Of a DNA stretch of 64,000 nt, positions 10,850 through 20,754 are shown in pieces. Made by a program: the position numbers and the translations under genes. Location: positions 438,292 to 502,291 of the forward strand of contig NZ_LR701479.1 in assembly GCF_902498745.1 (NCBI RefSeq). Reading direction: 5' to 3'. The notes beneath the pieces are model-generated. The model was given only the letters and a program-made list of their open reading frames with translations. It was not told the origin of the DNA and ran no database searches. Source of the stretch: Erythrobacter sp. EC-HK427. Lineage in GTDB: Bacteria; Pseudomonadota; Alphaproteobacteria; Sphingomonadales; Sphingomonadaceae. How positions within the stretch are numbered: the stretch's first letter is position 1; every line of letters begins with the position of its first letter.

Positions 10850-11113
10850 TCATTCCCTGAAGCCTGACTGGCAGTGACCAAGGAAATGTCGAACGCCCCG
10901 CCGATAAAAGACGAACAAAAGTACGGTCAGGGGGATGGCTCCATAGACCTTCATGAAATTGACAAATCGCATCGCCGTCGAGGGCTCGGGACAACCTCCG
11001 CGTTCGCCAATGCAAGCTGGCTCCCCGAACGAGAGCGGCATTGCCCAGAGCCAGAACGCCATGGCGGCGACAGCGAACGCCAGATAGGCCGCGTATCGAA
11101 CAAACAATCCCAT
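10850..11113 (-). CDS. Small two-helix membrane protein, unknown
   Basis: An 87-residue protein with two hydrophobic segments (VRYAAYLAFAVAAMAFWLWAM and AIPLTVLLFVFYR). A short loop between them carries two cysteines (ACIGERGGC). The ATG at 11113 overlaps the TGA of the DsrE-like gene by one base (TGATG), which suggests co-translation. The loop cysteines may form a disulfide. I do not recognise a family. Confidence 0.6.
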   Translation of the reverse strand: MGLFVRYAAYLAFAVAAMAFWLWAMPLSFGEPACIGERGGCPEPSTAMRFVNFMKVYGAIPLTVLLFVFYRRGVRHFLGHCQSGFRE

Positions 11114-11673
11114 CAAAACGGGTTCACCGTATAGCCCTGCTGTTGCAGCAGCGCGTGGGCGGTCATTGCGGAGAGCGCCATTTCGACGCCCTCGATCAAA
11201 TCATCGCGTTCCACGCCTTGCGCCGCCGCGCTCTGGCCGCAGACCACGAAGCGCACGCCGTGATCAAGCATCGTGCGCACCATCGCAGCGCTGCCATTGA
11301 CGGGTGCCTCCACGCCTTCGGCGCGCGGGCGGGCGGCGAGTGCATCGTCGGTCAACAGGTCGAGCACCGCGCTGCCATGCACGACCACCACCGTATCGAT
11401 CCGCCCCGCATCGACCCCGGCAGCCACGTGCATATTGATGAACCGCGCCGCGCTTTCGAACCCGCGATTGCGCGTGCCCGCATCGGCGCGGGTGGCGACA
11501 TCGAAGCTGTGGCGAAACTCGGTCGGCAGCGGAAACCGCTCCAGCCCGGCAACGGGCGCGTGCGGGCCGAAATCGGTGAAGACCGGGCCGGTTTGAAAGT
11601 TCTCCGGCAGAGACTGCGCGGCGGCGGGGGTGGCGAGAGCGAGTGCTGCCACGGCTAGCGAATATCGAAACAT
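11113..11673 (-). CDS. DsrE-family exported protein
   Basis: A 186-residue protein with a signal peptide (MFRYSLAVAALALATPAAAQ). The DsrE/DsrF-like fold shows in DTVVVVHGSAVLDLL and in VRFVVCGQSAAAQGV, which has the usual conserved cysteine. A C-terminal helical stretch ([17 protein letters not shown]) ends it. The start at 11673 is supported by GGGAG eight bases upstream; a longer frame would begin inside a family A palindrome. Family members bind or transfer sulfur, but the periplasmic role here is unknown. A truncated copy of its 3' end is fused to ruvB at 10011. Confidence 0.75.
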   Translation of the reverse strand: MFRYSLAVAALALATPAAAQSLPENFQTGPVFTDFGPHAPVAGLERFPLPTEFRHSFDVATRADAGTRNRGFESAARFINMHVAAGVDAGRIDTVVVVHGSAVLDLLTDDALAARPRAEGVEAPVNGSAAMVRTMLDHGVRFVVCGQSAAAQGVERDDLIEGVEMALSAMTAHALLQQQGYTVNPF

Positions 11674-11685
11674 CTCAAATACTCC

Positions 11686-11779
11686 CGTCATGCTGAACTC
11701 GTTTCAGCATCCATTTTGCAACACACTCCGAACTCCGCGCAAGCGGCACCATGGATCCTGAAACAAGTTCAGGATGACA
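11686..11779. repeat. BIME-like pair of family A palindromes between ruvA and dsrE
   Basis: CGTCATGCTGAACTCGTTTCAGCATCCAT and an inverted ATGGATCCTGAAACAAGTTCAGGATGAC lie about 35 bases apart. The layout matches the pair at 10731. Confidence 0.85.
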
Positions 11780-11796
11780 AAGGATAGAATTGTCTA

Positions 11797-12399
11797 TCAG
11801 CCCGCCGCCTTCTTCAACGCCACGCGGATCAAGTCGCCCTCGCCTGCGCCTTCGCCCAGTTCCTCTTGCGCCCGCGCCACCGCCTGCGCCGCAACGGCGG
11901 GCTTGAAACCGAGGTTCTGCAAGGCCGAAACCGCGTCCGCGCTCGCGCCGCCCGCGGGGGTGATCCGCGCTGCGCCAGCCACGCCGCCGCCGGGCAGCGC
12001 GCCTGCCTTGTCCTTCAACTCGTTGACGATCCGCCCTGCCAGTTTCGGCCCGACGCCTTGCGCCCTCGCCACCGTCGCGGCATCGCCAGCGGCGCAGGCA
12101 TCGCGCAATTCGCCGGTCGACAGCGCCGAGAGTATCGCCAGCGCCACTTTGCTCCCCACACCCTGCACCTGTGTCAGCAGGCGGAACCAGTCGCGCTCTC
12201 CGCTTTCGGCAAAGCCGAGCAGGCGCATATCGTTCTCGCTCACCTGCAAATCGGTGTGGACGGTGCACGCCTGCCCCACAGCGCCCAGCGCGGCCAGAGT
12301 CTTCGTGGAGCAGTGGACGAGATAGCCCACGCCCTGCACATCCACGATGGCCCAGTCCTCGCCGGTTTCGTCCAGCCGCCCAGAAAGTTTCGCGATCAT
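11797..12399 (-). CDS. ruvA: Holliday junction DNA-binding protein RuvA
   Basis: A 200-residue protein that binds four-way junctions and recruits RuvB. Domain I ([11 protein letters not shown]..., OB fold) is followed by the helix-hairpin-helix domain II ([33 protein letters not shown]). A flexible alanine/glycine linker leads to the C-terminal RuvB-contacting domain III ([21 protein letters not shown]). It is transcribed away from aroC and toward the DsrE-like gene. Family A repeats lie just downstream. Confidence 0.97.
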   Translation of the reverse strand: MIAKLSGRLDETGEDWAIVDVQGVGYLVHCSTKTLAALGAVGQACTVHTDLQVSENDMRLLGFAESGERDWFRLLTQVQGVGSKVALAILSALSTGELRDACAAGDAATVARAQGVGPKLAGRIVNELKDKAGALPGGGVAGAARITPAGGASADAVSALQNLGFKPAVAAQAVARAQEELGEGAGEGDLIRVALKKAAG

Positions 12400-12512
12400 G
12401 ACCTTGTTTCTGCGCTACCGCGTTGCTGCTTGAGCGCCCGGTTTGGCGGACAGAGCAAGAACAGTCCAGCCTTGCTAGACACTTGCCCGCAACTGCGCCA
12501 AAGCGCATCCCC

Positions 12513-13604
12513 ATGAGCTGGAACACATTCGGACGCGTTTTTCGCTTTACCACCTGGGGGGAAAGCCACGGCCCTGCTTTGGGCGTGGTGGTGGACGGGT
12601 GCCCGCCGGGGATTGCACTGTCAGAGGCGGACATCCAGCCTTTCCTCGATGCGCGCAAGCCCGGCCAGTCGAAATACACCACCCAGCGGCGCGAGGCGGA
12701 CGAGGTGCGTATCCTCTCGGGCGTGTTCGAAGGCAAGACGACCGGCACGCCGATCAGCCTGATGATCGAGAACACCGACCAGCGCAGCAAAGACTATTCC
12801 GAAGTCGCCAAGGCCTATCGCCCCGGCCATGCGGATTACACCTATGATGCGAAATATGGCTTCCGCGATTATCGCGGCGGCGGCCGCTCCAGCGCGCGCG
12901 AAACGGCGGCGCGGGTGGCGGCGGGCGCGATTGCACGGAAGGTCATTCCCGAAGTCGAAATCACCGCATGGGTGGAGGCCATCGGGCCGCACGCCATCGA
13001 CTATGACCGCTTCGACGCGGAGCATATCCGCGCCAATCCGTTTTTCTGCCCCGATCCCGAAGCCGCCGCTGCTTGGGAGAATATCATAGATCAGACGCGC
13101 AAGGCGGGTTCGTCATTGGGCGCGGTGGTGGCGTGCGAGGCGCGCGGCGTTCCTGCTGGCTGGGGCGCACCGGTCTACGCCAAACTCGACAGCGAAATCG
13201 CCGCCGCCATGATGACGATCAACGCGACCAAGGGCGTGGAAATCGGCGACGGTTTCGCCGCCGCGCGCCTGTCCGGCGAAGAAAACGCCGACACTATGCG
13301 CCCCGGCGAAGACGGCACGGTGGACTTCGGCGCGAACCATTCAGGCGGCACGGCGGGCGGCATATCGACCGGCCAGCCGGTCACCTGCCGCGTGGCCTTC
13401 AAGCCGACCAGCTCGATCCTGACAGCGGTGGAAACGGTGACGCGGCCAGACGAGACCGGAGAATTCGAAGCCACCGAGATCAGCACCAAGGGCCGCCACG
13501 ATCCCTGCGTCGGCATTCGCGGCGTGCCGGTGGTGGAGGCGATGATGGCGCTGGTGCTGGCGGACCAGAAGCTGCTCCACCGCGCGCAGGTGGGGGAACG
13601 ATAG
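12513..13604 (+). CDS. aroC: Chorismate synthase
   Basis: The last enzyme of the shikimate pathway, converting EPSP to chorismate with reduced FMN. All family signatures are present: [18 protein letters not shown] near residue 14, [26 protein letters not shown] in the middle, and RGRHDPC-type [19 protein letters not shown] near the end. The length is 363 residues. The start at 12513 ([16 protein letters not shown]) is the conserved family N-terminus. It is divergent from ruvA. Confidence 0.98.
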   Translation: MSWNTFGRVFRFTTWGESHGPALGVVVDGCPPGIALSEADIQPFLDARKPGQSKYTTQRREADEVRILSGVFEGKTTGTPISLMIENTDQRSKDYSEVAKAYRPGHADYTYDAKYGFRDYRGGGRSSARETAARVAAGAIARKVIPEVEITAWVEAIGPHAIDYDRFDAEHIRANPFFCPDPEAAAAWENIIDQTRKAGSSLGAVVACEARGVPAGWGAPVYAKLDSEIAAAMMTINATKGVEIGDGFAAARLSGEENADTMRPGEDGTVDFGANHSGGTAGGISTGQPVTCRVAFKPTSSILTAVETVTRPDETGEFEATEISTKGRHDPCVGIRGVPVVEAMMALVLADQKLLHRAQVGER

Positions 13605-13645
13605 CCCATGTTTCCTTCTGCGCGCCGCGGTCTTAGGACACCGTA

Positions 13646-13948
13646 ATGGTCAGTCGTGAAATTCTTATCGGAGCCGCCGTTGTCGCAATGGTCGTCACCC
13701 TGCCCTCCACCATGGAAGCCTATGCGGCGGTGAATGGCGGGCCGTGCGGCGACGTGGCGGGCGGCATCTGCCTCGCTGACGAGGGCAATTGGCGCCACGG
13801 TTCCAAACTCACTGCAAGCCTGCCGACGATTTTGACCGTTGGCGCCATTATCGCGAGCGCCTTCACCGCTGACAGCACCCTTTCCAAGCGCCGCCAATGG
13901 ATCGCCATCGGCCTGACGATTCTCGGACTGGCGCTGCTGCTCGTCTGA
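13646..13948 (+). CDS. Small membrane protein, unknown
   Basis: A 100-residue protein with an N-terminal hydrophobic segment (ILIGAAVVAMVVTLP). A periplasmic-type loop with two cysteines (GGPCGDVAGGICLADEG) comes next, then two further hydrophobic segments (LPTILTVGAIIASAF and WIAIGLTILGLALLLV). AGGA precedes the ATG by seven bases. The family is unknown. It follows aroC with a 41-base gap but may have its own promoter. Confidence 0.65.
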   Translation: MVSREILIGAAVVAMVVTLPSTMEAYAAVNGGPCGDVAGGICLADEGNWRHGSKLTASLPTILTVGAIIASAFTADSTLSKRRQWIAIGLTILGLALLLV

Positions 13949-14003
13949 TTCGTGTTGCATAAACCGCATCATCTGATGCGCGCCGCGCAACATCATACTA
14001 ACT

Positions 14004-14020
14004 GATCGAAATATCCGATC
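14004..14020. promoter_or_regulatory. GATCG-N7-CGATC dyad upstream of ahpC
   Basis: A perfect 5-bp inverted repeat with a seven-base spacer, about 100 bases before ahpC. The spacing resembles the ATAG-N7-CTAT half-site layout of OxyR, but the bases differ. It is a candidate operator only. Confidence 0.3.
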
Positions 14021-14119
14021 TTCGCAATCGCAACATTTTCCTATGCTGCGCTGCAACCAAACCTATGTCCCGTGCATTGAGTTTCCAAGTGCAATTCCAA
14101 CCAAAGGGACAGTAACAAC

Positions 14120-14686
14120 ATGGGTATCATCGGCAGCACCATCAAACCGTTCAGCGCCACCGCCTTCAAGGCTGGCGAAGACTTCTTCACTGTCAGCAAT
14201 GAAGACCTCGCTGGCAAGTGGGCGGTGTTCTTCTTCTATCCGGCGGACTTCACCTTCGTCTGCCCGACCGAGCTGGAAGACATGGGCGAAAAGTACGAGA
14301 TGCTGCAGAGCATGGGCGTGGAAGTTTACGCCGTCTCCACCGACACGCATTTCAGCCACAAGGCCTGGCACGACACCAGCGAGAAGATCGGCAAGCTGAA
14401 GTTCCCCTTCCTGGGTGACCAGAGCCACGTCCTCGCCCGCAATTTCGATGTTTTGCGCGAAGACAGCGGCTTGGCTGATCGTGCGACCTTCGTGGTCGAT
14501 CCCGATGGTGTGATCCAGATCATGGAAATCACCTGCGAAGGCGTGGGCCGCAATGCCAACGAACTGACGCGCAAGATCAAGGCCGCACAATATGTCCGCG
14601 CCAATCCCGGCCAGGTGTGCCCGGCCGCGTGGGAAGAAGGCGCGGAAACGCTTGCGCCCTCGCTCGATCTCGTCGGCAAGATCTAA
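14120..14686 (+). CDS. ahpC: Alkyl hydroperoxide reductase subunit C (peroxiredoxin)
   Basis: A typical 2-Cys peroxiredoxin of 188 residues that reduces H2O2 and organic hydroperoxides with electrons from AhpF. Peroxidatic Cys48 sits in FTFVCPTE and resolving Cys167 in GQVCPAAW. The GGLG/YF-like C-terminal end is short, as in bacterial AhpC. ahpF follows after a terminator-like hairpin and a family C palindrome, so ahpC is probably made in excess over ahpF. Confidence 0.98.
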   Translation: MGIIGSTIKPFSATAFKAGEDFFTVSNEDLAGKWAVFFFYPADFTFVCPTELEDMGEKYEMLQSMGVEVYAVSTDTHFSHKAWHDTSEKIGKLKFPFLGDQSHVLARNFDVLREDSGLADRATFVVDPDGVIQIMEITCEGVGRNANELTRKIKAAQYVRANPGQVCPAAWEEGAETLAPSLDLVGKI

Positions 14687-14782
14687 GCCGCACCCAACCG
14701 ATAGAGCCGCCGCGAACTCTCCCCCCCTGAAATCCCGGCGGCTTTTGATCCCGGGCTGGCATACGTGCCGCCCGGGCAGCGA

Positions 14783-14824
14783 AGGCCCGGAGCCCCTCCC
14801 CCCTCCCCCGCTCCGGGCCTTTTT
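14783..14824 (+). terminator. Terminator or attenuator between ahpC and ahpF
   Basis: AGGCCCGGAGC pairs with GCTCCGGGCCT around a C-rich loop and is followed by TTTT. It should reduce read-through from ahpC into ahpF. Confidence 0.75.
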
Positions 14825-14846
14825 CGCCTTGGTCGCCTGCACTTCC

Positions 14847-14929
14847 CGTCATTGCGAGGAGCCGCAGGCACCGTGGCAATCCAGTCCTGCCGTCCGGACT
14901 GGATTGCTTCGCCGGAGGCTCGTGTGACG
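14847..14929. repeat. Family C intergenic palindrome
   Basis: It begins CGTCATTGCGAGGAGCC and ends GGAGGCTCGTGTGACG, with a central GGCAATCCAGTC/GACTGGATTGCT dyad. This is the widespread CGTCATTGCGAGGAG type of bacterial palindromic repeat. It sits between ahpC and ahpF, upstream of the ahpF ATG. Confidence 0.8.
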
Positions 14930-14942
14930 AAAGGTTTGAACG

Positions 14943-16544
14943 ATGCTTGACCAGAATCTGAAAGATCAGCTGAAGGCCTATCTCGCCAATCTGCGCGAGC
15001 CGATCACGCTTGTCGCATCCTTGGGCGAAGGCAAGAAATCGGACGAAACGCGCGATTTGCTCGCAGCGATAGCGCAGCTTTCGGACAAGGTTTCCGCGGA
15101 GTTTGACGGGGATGACGCGCGCAAGCCCAGCTTCCTCGTTCGCCGCGCCTCGGACGCGACGCGGCAGGTGCGCTTTGCCGGCCTGCCGATGGGGCACGAA
15201 TTTACCTCGCTGGTGCTCGCGCTGCTGTGGGCCGGTGGCCATCCGCCCAAGGTATCGGACGAAACGCTGGCACAAATCCGCGCGCTCGACGGCGATTTTG
15301 CCTTCGAGATGTATTTCTCGCTGTCCTGTCACAACTGCCCTGACGTGGTGCAGGCGCTGACGCTGATGGCGCTGGAAAACCCGCGCATTTCCGCGACTTT
15401 GATCGAGGGCGGCACGTTCCAGGACGAAGTCGAGACGCGCGGCGTGATGGCCGTGCCCGCGACCTTCCTCAATGGAGAGAGCTTTTACAACGGCAAGATG
15501 ACGCTGGAGGAATTGCTCGCCAAGCTGGACAGCGGCGCGGGCGCGAAGGCGGCGGAAAAGCTTTCGGCGAAGGCGCCCTTCGACGTGCTTGTCGTCGGCG
15601 CTGGCCCCGGCGGCGTCGCATCGGCGATTTACACCGCGCGCAAGGGCATCCGCACCGGCATTGCGGCGGAGCGCTTTGGTGGCCAGCTCAACGATACGCT
15701 CGGCATCGAAAACCTGCCCGGCACCGAATATACCGAAGGCCCGAAGCTAACCGGCGATCTGCAGCGGCAGGTGGACGCGCAGGAGAGCATCGATCTGATG
15801 AACCTCGCGGTCGCCAAGCGTCTAATTCCGGCGCAAAACAAGGGCGGCCTCCACACCATTGAACTGGAAAACGGCGGCGTGCTGAAGGCGCGCGCGCTGA
15901 TCCTGTCGACCGGTGCCCGCTGGCGCACGCTCGGCGTGCCGGGCGAGGACGAATACCGCAACAAGGGCGTGGCCTACTGCCCGCATTGCGACGGCCCGCT
16001 GTTCAAGGGCAAGCGCGTGGCGGTAATCGGCGGCGGCAATTCGGGCGTCGAGGCGGCGATCGATCTCGCTGGCATTGTCGGCCATGTCACAGTGCTGGAA
16101 TTCGACGCCAAGCTGCGCGCCGACAAGGTGCTGGTGGACAAGCTGGAAAGCCTGCCCAATGTCGAAATTCTGGTCAGCGCGCAGACCATGCAGATCACTG
16201 GCGATGGCGGCAAAGTCTCTGGTTTAACGTATAAAAACCGCGCGACCGGTACCGAACACACGATCGCGCTCGAAGGCGTGTTCGTGCAGATCGGGCTCGT
16301 TCCCAACACCGAATGGCTGGAGGATTCGGGCGTTGATCTCAGCCATCACAACGAGATTGTGGTGGATGCGGCGGGGCGCACCAACCTGCCCGGCATTTTC
16401 GCAGCGGGCGATTGCACAACGGTGCCATACAAGCAGATTGTGGTGGCAATGGGCGCAGGGTCGAAAGCGGCGCTGTCCGCCTTCGATTACCTCATCCGCA
16501 ACGAAGCGGCTCCGGAGGATGCCAAGGTTCTCGAACCCGCCTAG
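14943..16544 (+). CDS. ahpF: Alkyl hydroperoxide reductase subunit F
   Basis: An FAD/NADH-dependent disulfide reductase of 533 residues that recharges AhpC. The N-terminal tandem thioredoxin-fold domain has the redox pair Cys129/Cys132 (SCHNCPD). The FAD-binding motif [17 protein letters not shown] is at about 218. The second pair is Cys346/Cys349 (CPHCDG), followed by the NAD-binding [12 protein letters not shown]. The C-terminal FAD motif is [15 protein letters not shown]. It forms a peroxide-defence group with ahpC and katG. Confidence 0.98.
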   Translation: MLDQNLKDQLKAYLANLREPITLVASLGEGKKSDETRDLLAAIAQLSDKVSAEFDGDDARKPSFLVRRASDATRQVRFAGLPMGHEFTSLVLALLWAGGHPPKVSDETLAQIRALDGDFAFEMYFSLSCHNCPDVVQALTLMALENPRISATLIEGGTFQDEVETRGVMAVPATFLNGESFYNGKMTLEELLAKLDSGAGAKAAEKLSAKAPFDVLVVGAGPGGVASAIYTARKGIRTGIAAERFGGQLNDTLGIENLPGTEYTEGPKLTGDLQRQVDAQESIDLMNLAVAKRLIPAQNKGGLHTIELENGGVLKARALILSTGARWRTLGVPGEDEYRNKGVAYCPHCDGPLFKGKRVAVIGGGNSGVEAAIDLAGIVGHVTVLEFDAKLRADKVLVDKLESLPNVEILVSAQTMQITGDGGKVSGLTYKNRATGTEHTIALEGVFVQIGLVPNTEWLEDSGVDLSHHNEIVVDAAGRTNLPGIFAAGDCTTVPYKQIVVAMGAGSKAALSAFDYLIRNEAAPEDAKVLEPA

Positions 16545-16580
16545 CCAGTGCTGCACAATCGGTTCAACCGCGATCCCGAC

Positions 16581-16613
16581 ACGCCCGCCACCGGTTATCC
16601 GGCTGGCGGGCGT
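16581..16613 (+). terminator. Strong hairpin after ahpF
   Basis: ACGCCCGCCA pairs perfectly with TGGCGGGCGT, with an inner CCGG/CCGG. There is no clear T-run after it, so termination is likely but may need Rho. Confidence 0.45.
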
Positions 16614-16675
16614 TGTGCATCTGGGCGAGGCGAAAATGCGGTGCGACGCAAGTCCGGCAAATCCGATCAAACAAT

Positions 16676-16693
16676 TCCAACTAATCGATTGGA
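16676..16693. promoter_or_regulatory. TCCAA-N8-TTGGA dyad upstream of katG
   Basis: An inverted repeat about 70 bases before katG, flanked by two CTAATC direct repeats. The 10-mer CAATTCCAAC here also occurs at 14092, close to the ahpC start. It is a candidate shared operator. Confidence 0.25.
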
Positions 16694-16760
16694 CTAATCA
16701 CCGGGGAAAGCGCATCTTCGCTCCATAAGAGATTCGACACAATGTTGAGAGGAACGAACG

Positions 16761-18944
16761 ATGGACGCGAAGACAGGTTCAATTTCCGGCGGCTGCCCCT
16801 TCCACGGTGACGGCGGGATGCGCTCGCTGCTCGGCCGCACCAACAAGGATTGGTGGCCCGATGCGCTGCAGCTGGACATCCTCAAGGAAGGCGGCAAGTC
16901 GCCCGATCCGCTGGGCGAAGATTTCAACTATGCCGAGGCGTTCAACGCGCTCGATTACAGCGCGCTGAAGGCAGACCTGACCGCGCTGATGACCGACAGC
17001 CAGGATTGGTGGCCGGCGGATTACGGCCATTACGGCCCCTTCTTCATCCGCATGGCGTGGCACGCGGCGGGCACCTATCGCACCGGTGACGGGCGCGGCG
17101 GCTCCTCCTCCGGCCAGCAGCGGTTTGCTCCGCTCAACTCGTGGCCGGATAACGGCAACCTCGACAAGGCGCGCCGCCTGCTGTGGCCGATCAAGCAGAA
17201 ATACGGCAAGAATATCAGCTGGGCCGACCTGTTCATCCTCACCGGCAATGTCGCCATCGAAAGCATGGGCGGCCCGGTGTTCGGCTTTGGCGGTGGCCGT
17301 GCCGACGTGTATGAGCCCGAAACTGTCTATTGGGGCTCTGAAGAGCTGTGGGTCGACCAGGGTGTGCCCACCCGCATCAACCCTGACGAGGGCAAGGCGC
17401 TGGAAAACCCGCTCGCGGCGATCCAGATGGGCCTCATCTACGTCAATCCCGAGGGCCCGGGCGGCAACCCCGATCCGCTGCAATCGGCGCGCGATATGCG
17501 CGAGACTTTCGCCCGCATGGCGATGAATGACGAGGAAACCGTTGCGCTGACCGCTGGTGGCCACGCCTTCGGCAAGGCACATGGTGCGGCTCCGTCCGAC
17601 ACCTTCGGCGGCGCGCCCGAAAGCGAAGTGCTCGCTTTGCAGGGCTTTGGCTGGCTCAATGACGAGGCAGAGATTGCCGCGGGCAATATCACCACGTCGG
17701 GCATTGAAGGCAGCTGGTCGAACAACCCGACGAGCTGGAGCCACGATTACTTCCGCATCCTGTTCAAGTATGACTTCGAACTGGTGCGCAGCCCGGCCGG
17801 TGCCCAGCAATGGACGCCGATCAATCCCGATCCGGCAGACATGGCACCCGACGCGCGCGATCCCAACAAGCGCGTCCCGACCATGATGACCACCGCCGAC
17901 ATGGCGCTGAAGATGGACCCGGAATATCGCAAGATTTCCGAACGCTTCCTCGCCCATCCGGAGCAGTTGGACGATGCCTTCGCCCGTGCATGGTTCAAGC
18001 TGTGCCACCGCGATATGGGCCCCAAGGCCTGCTATCTCGGTCCCGAAGTTCCCGCCGAAGATCTGATCTGGCAAGACCCGGTACCCGCTGGCACCACGCC
18101 GTCTGATGCCGATGTCAGCGCGTTCAAATCGGCAGTGCTGGCCAGCGGCCTGACCGTCTCCGAACTGGTGAAAGCCGCTTGGGCTTCGGCCTCGACCTTC
18201 CGCAATTCGGACCGTCGCGGCGGTGCCAATGGTGCCCGCGTGCGCCTTGCCCCACAGAAGGATTGGGCAGCCAACGATCCGGAGGAACTGGCCAAGGTGC
18301 TCGCCAAGCTGGACGAGTTGCGCGGTTCGCTGAGCATGGCCGATGCCATCGTGCTGGCCGGTGCCGCAGCCATCGAAAAGGCGGCCAAGGATGGCGGCCA
18401 CGATGTCAGCGTCAATGTGACCACCGGTCGCGGCGATGCGGGTGACGAGCATACCGACGCCGAAAGTTTCGAGCCGCTGGAGCCCTTTGCCGACGGTTTC
18501 CGTAACTATCTGCGCACCAAAGCGAGCGTGAAGACCGAGGATATGCTGGTCGACAAGGCGCATTTGCTTGGTCTCAGCATTCCCGAAATGACCGCACTGG
18601 TCGGCGGGATGCGGGTGCTCGGTGCGAACAGCGGCAACACTGCGCATGGCGTCTTCACTGACCGTGTCGGCACGTTGTCGAACGACTTCTTCACCAACCT
18701 GCTCGACATGGGCACGAAGTGGACTGTGGTGGACGAAAGCGGCGACGAGGAATTTGTCGGCACCGACCGCAAGTCGGGCGCGGAAAAGTATCGCGCCACC
18801 CGCACCGATCTCGTCTTCGGCTCCAATTCGCAGCTGCGCGCCGTCGCCGAAGTCTATGCCGAAAATGGTGGGGAAAGCCGGTTCATTTCCACTTTCATCT
18901 CCGCATGGACGAAGGTAATGGACGCCGACCGATTCGATATCTGA
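16761..18944 (+). CDS. katG: Catalase-peroxidase KatG
   Basis: A bifunctional haem enzyme of 727 residues that destroys H2O2. The distal residues are Arg97, Trp100 and His101 in [13 protein letters not shown]; the proximal haem-ligand His is in [15 protein letters not shown]. The [17 protein letters not shown] motif supplies the tyrosine of the Met-Tyr-Trp crosslink. The C-terminal half is the catalytically inactive duplicated peroxidase domain. GAGAGGAAC precedes the ATG. With ahpCF upstream it completes a peroxide-detoxification block. Confidence 0.98.
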   Translation: MDAKTGSISGGCPFHGDGGMRSLLGRTNKDWWPDALQLDILKEGGKSPDPLGEDFNYAEAFNALDYSALKADLTALMTDSQDWWPADYGHYGPFFIRMAWHAAGTYRTGDGRGGSSSGQQRFAPLNSWPDNGNLDKARRLLWPIKQKYGKNISWADLFILTGNVAIESMGGPVFGFGGGRADVYEPETVYWGSEELWVDQGVPTRINPDEGKALENPLAAIQMGLIYVNPEGPGGNPDPLQSARDMRETFARMAMNDEETVALTAGGHAFGKAHGAAPSDTFGGAPESEVLALQGFGWLNDEAEIAAGNITTSGIEGSWSNNPTSWSHDYFRILFKYDFELVRSPAGAQQWTPINPDPADMAPDARDPNKRVPTMMTTADMALKMDPEYRKISERFLAHPEQLDDAFARAWFKLCHRDMGPKACYLGPEVPAEDLIWQDPVPAGTTPSDADVSAFKSAVLASGLTVSELVKAAWASASTFRNSDRRGGANGARVRLAPQKDWAANDPEELAKVLAKLDELRGSLSMADAIVLAGAAAIEKAAKDGGHDVSVNVTTGRGDAGDEHTDAESFEPLEPFADGFRNYLRTKASVKTEDMLVDKAHLLGLSIPEMTALVGGMRVLGANSGNTAHGVFTDRVGTLSNDFFTNLLDMGTKWTVVDESGDEEFVGTDRKSGAEKYRATRTDLVFGSNSQLRAVAEVYAENGGESRFISTFISAWTKVMDADRFDI

Positions 18945-19007
18945 CCTAGATATCAGATAAAACAAACACCTGGAGAGCTTGCCCCCCAAGCTACTTCGGG
19001 TCGCTGG

Positions 19008-19043
19008 AAGACCCTCACTGGCCCCCCCGGTGAGGGTCTTTTC
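19008..19043 (+). terminator. Rho-independent terminator after katG
   Basis: AAGACCCTCAC pairs with GTGAGGGTCTT and is followed by a short T-run. Confidence 0.85.
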
Positions 19044-19129
19044 CGTTCTGGCCGAAGGGAATGGATCGGGAAGGCGCGGTTTTTTCCGCGGCATCTTCCC
19101 CTTTGCCATCGCTGCGCTAAACACGCGCG

Positions 19130-19765
19130 ATGAATCGCACCCGCTCCGCGCCGCCGCTCGCGCGCCTGTTCGCCGCTCTTATCGCCCTTGTCGCTGCAGG
19201 CAGCATTGCGCTGCGCATCGGCCTCTATCTGGCCGAGGGTGACCCCTTGGGCGAGGTAACCTGGTGGCTGCTGCGCTTCTTTACCATTCTCACCAATCTG
19301 CTGGTGGCGGGCACCTTTGCCGGGATCGCCATGGGCAAGCCGGTCGCGCCGCGCTGGCTGCTCGCGATGACGGCGGCGATTGCGGGTGTGGGGATTGTCT
19401 ACCACGTGGCGCTCGCCCGGCTGCTCGAACATGAAGGGTGGGAAATCGTCGCCGACCAAGGCGTGCACACCGCCGCGCCGGTGCTGACCGTGCTGTGGTT
19501 TCTCGCTTGCGTGCCCAAAGGCGTGCTGCGCCTGTCCCACGTGCCGCTGGTGGTGATCTGGCCGACGCTGTACTGCGTCTACGCGCTGGTGCGGGGGAGC
19601 GTGGAGGGTGACTATCCCTATTTCTTCATCGACGCGAACAGGCTGGGCGTAGCCGAGCTGGCGATCAATATTGCTGGATTGACCGCCTTCTTCGCGCTGC
19701 TCGGCCTGTTGCTGGTGCTGGCAGTTAAAGCGCGCAGCCGCAGCGAGCGGCGGGTGCTGGCCTAG
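19130..19765 (+). CDS. Pr6Pr-family membrane protein
   Basis: A 211-residue polytopic protein with about six hydrophobic segments. It carries the family-typical LRFFTILTNLLVAGTF after helix 1, HVALARLLEHEGWEIVADQGVHTAAP in the centre, and DYPYFFIDANRLG before the last helix. The function of the family is not established. It stands alone, convergent with the LytTR-type gene nine bases away. Confidence 0.75.
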   Translation: MNRTRSAPPLARLFAALIALVAAGSIALRIGLYLAEGDPLGEVTWWLLRFFTILTNLLVAGTFAGIAMGKPVAPRWLLAMTAAIAGVGIVYHVALARLLEHEGWEIVADQGVHTAAPVLTVLWFLACVPKGVLRLSHVPLVVIWPTLYCVYALVRGSVEGDYPYFFIDANRLGVAELAINIAGLTAFFALLGLLLVLAVKARSRSERRVLA

Positions 19766-19773
19766 TTGCTGGC

Positions 19774-20598
19774 CTAGAACCAGCCTGCCTCCTTCAGCGG
19801 GGTCACATTCGCGCGGCTGACGGGCGCTTCGATCCCGTTGTCGAGCAGCAGGCGGATATTGCGCCCCTCGCGCTTCACATCGGCCACCGCGCCGCGCGCG
19901 ACCCACCAGCTGCGATGCACTTGCGCGCCCTCAATCCCGCCAAGTTCCGCCACCGCGTCGCGCATCCGCAGCAACACCAGCTCGCTGCCCAAGGCGGTGT
20001 GCGCGCGGACGTAGTGGTCCTCCATCTCGAGCGCGATCAGATCGGTGCCGAGTTCGGGCGGCAGGCGGTCGAGAAAGCGCATCGGCGCTGGCGGTGCCGG
20101 GGGGTATGGCGGGGGCGCAATCGCTGCGGGCGTAGGCTCCAGCTTGGCCTCCGACGAGGCAACAGCCACAACCGCAGGCTGTGCCAGCGCGCGCTGCACC
20201 AGCAGGTTGGCGAGCGTAATCAGCCCGCCGACCATCACGACATAGAGATAATGCGTGATGGCGCTTTCCAACCCTGGCCATTCGCGCCCGCGGCCCATCG
20301 CAGGCAGCAGATAGACCACCACCGCCATCGGCAGCGAAGCCAGGCACACGCCCGCAATGCGCAGGCCCCAAGCGGGCAATTGCAGCTTCGGCGCGAGGCG
20401 CACCGCCATCGTATCGATCGGCGCATAGAGCGCATAGCCGATCCACGCGAAACCGGTCCACACGATCAGCCGCAGCGGTAGCGGATCCTCGAAGCTCCCC
20501 AACGGCCCGATCAGGCCGAGGATCACGCCGATCACCGTCATCACCGCCAGATCGGAAAGGATGCGCGCGGCGAGCGGTTTGGGTTGGTGCGGTGTCAC
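19774..20598 (-). CDS. LytTR-type DNA-binding protein with membrane N-terminus
   Basis: About 274 residues. Four hydrophobic segments occupy the first half (DLAVMTVIGVILGLIGPLG; LIVWTGFAWIGYALY; IAGVCLASLPMAVVVYLLP; YLYVVMVGGLITLANLLVQ). A Pro/Ala-rich linker joins a C-terminal LytTR domain (DLIALEMEDHYVRAHTALGSELVLLRMRDAV; VHRSWWVARGAVADVKREGRNIRLLLDNG). Such proteins are membrane-tethered transcription regulators. The GTG at 20598 is chosen; an ATG at 20661 would add 21 residues. It is divergent from the DUF2306 gene, a plausible target. Confidence 0.8.
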   Translation of the reverse strand: MTPHQPKPLAARILSDLAVMTVIGVILGLIGPLGSFEDPLPLRLIVWTGFAWIGYALYAPIDTMAVRLAPKLQLPAWGLRIAGVCLASLPMAVVVYLLPAMGRGREWPGLESAITHYLYVVMVGGLITLANLLVQRALAQPAVVAVASSEAKLEPTPAAIAPPPYPPAPPAPMRFLDRLPPELGTDLIALEMEDHYVRAHTALGSELVLLRMRDAVAELGGIEGAQVHRSWWVARGAVADVKREGRNIRLLLDNGIEAPVSRANVTPLKEAGWF

Positions 20599-20754
20599 TG
20601 GATGCGAACCTAGCGCCCGTTCGCGCTTCGTAAAGTGGCAATCAGGCGTAAATCCGCGCATTTCACGCAAGGCCGCGCCCGCCAGCGCAAACGCGATTGC
20701 CCGCCAACGGGCATCAGCCAGACCGGTCTCACGAACTTCAACGGGAGACCGCAC

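Noticed and set aside
11674-11691. Six-codon extension of the DsrE-like gene
   Set aside because: It begins in a family A palindrome, while the ATG at 11673 has a good ribosome binding site and starts the signal peptide.
10364-11779. CRISPR-like repetition
   Set aside because: The repeats are palindromic, irregularly spaced and in both orientations. There are no equal-length spacers and no cas genes.
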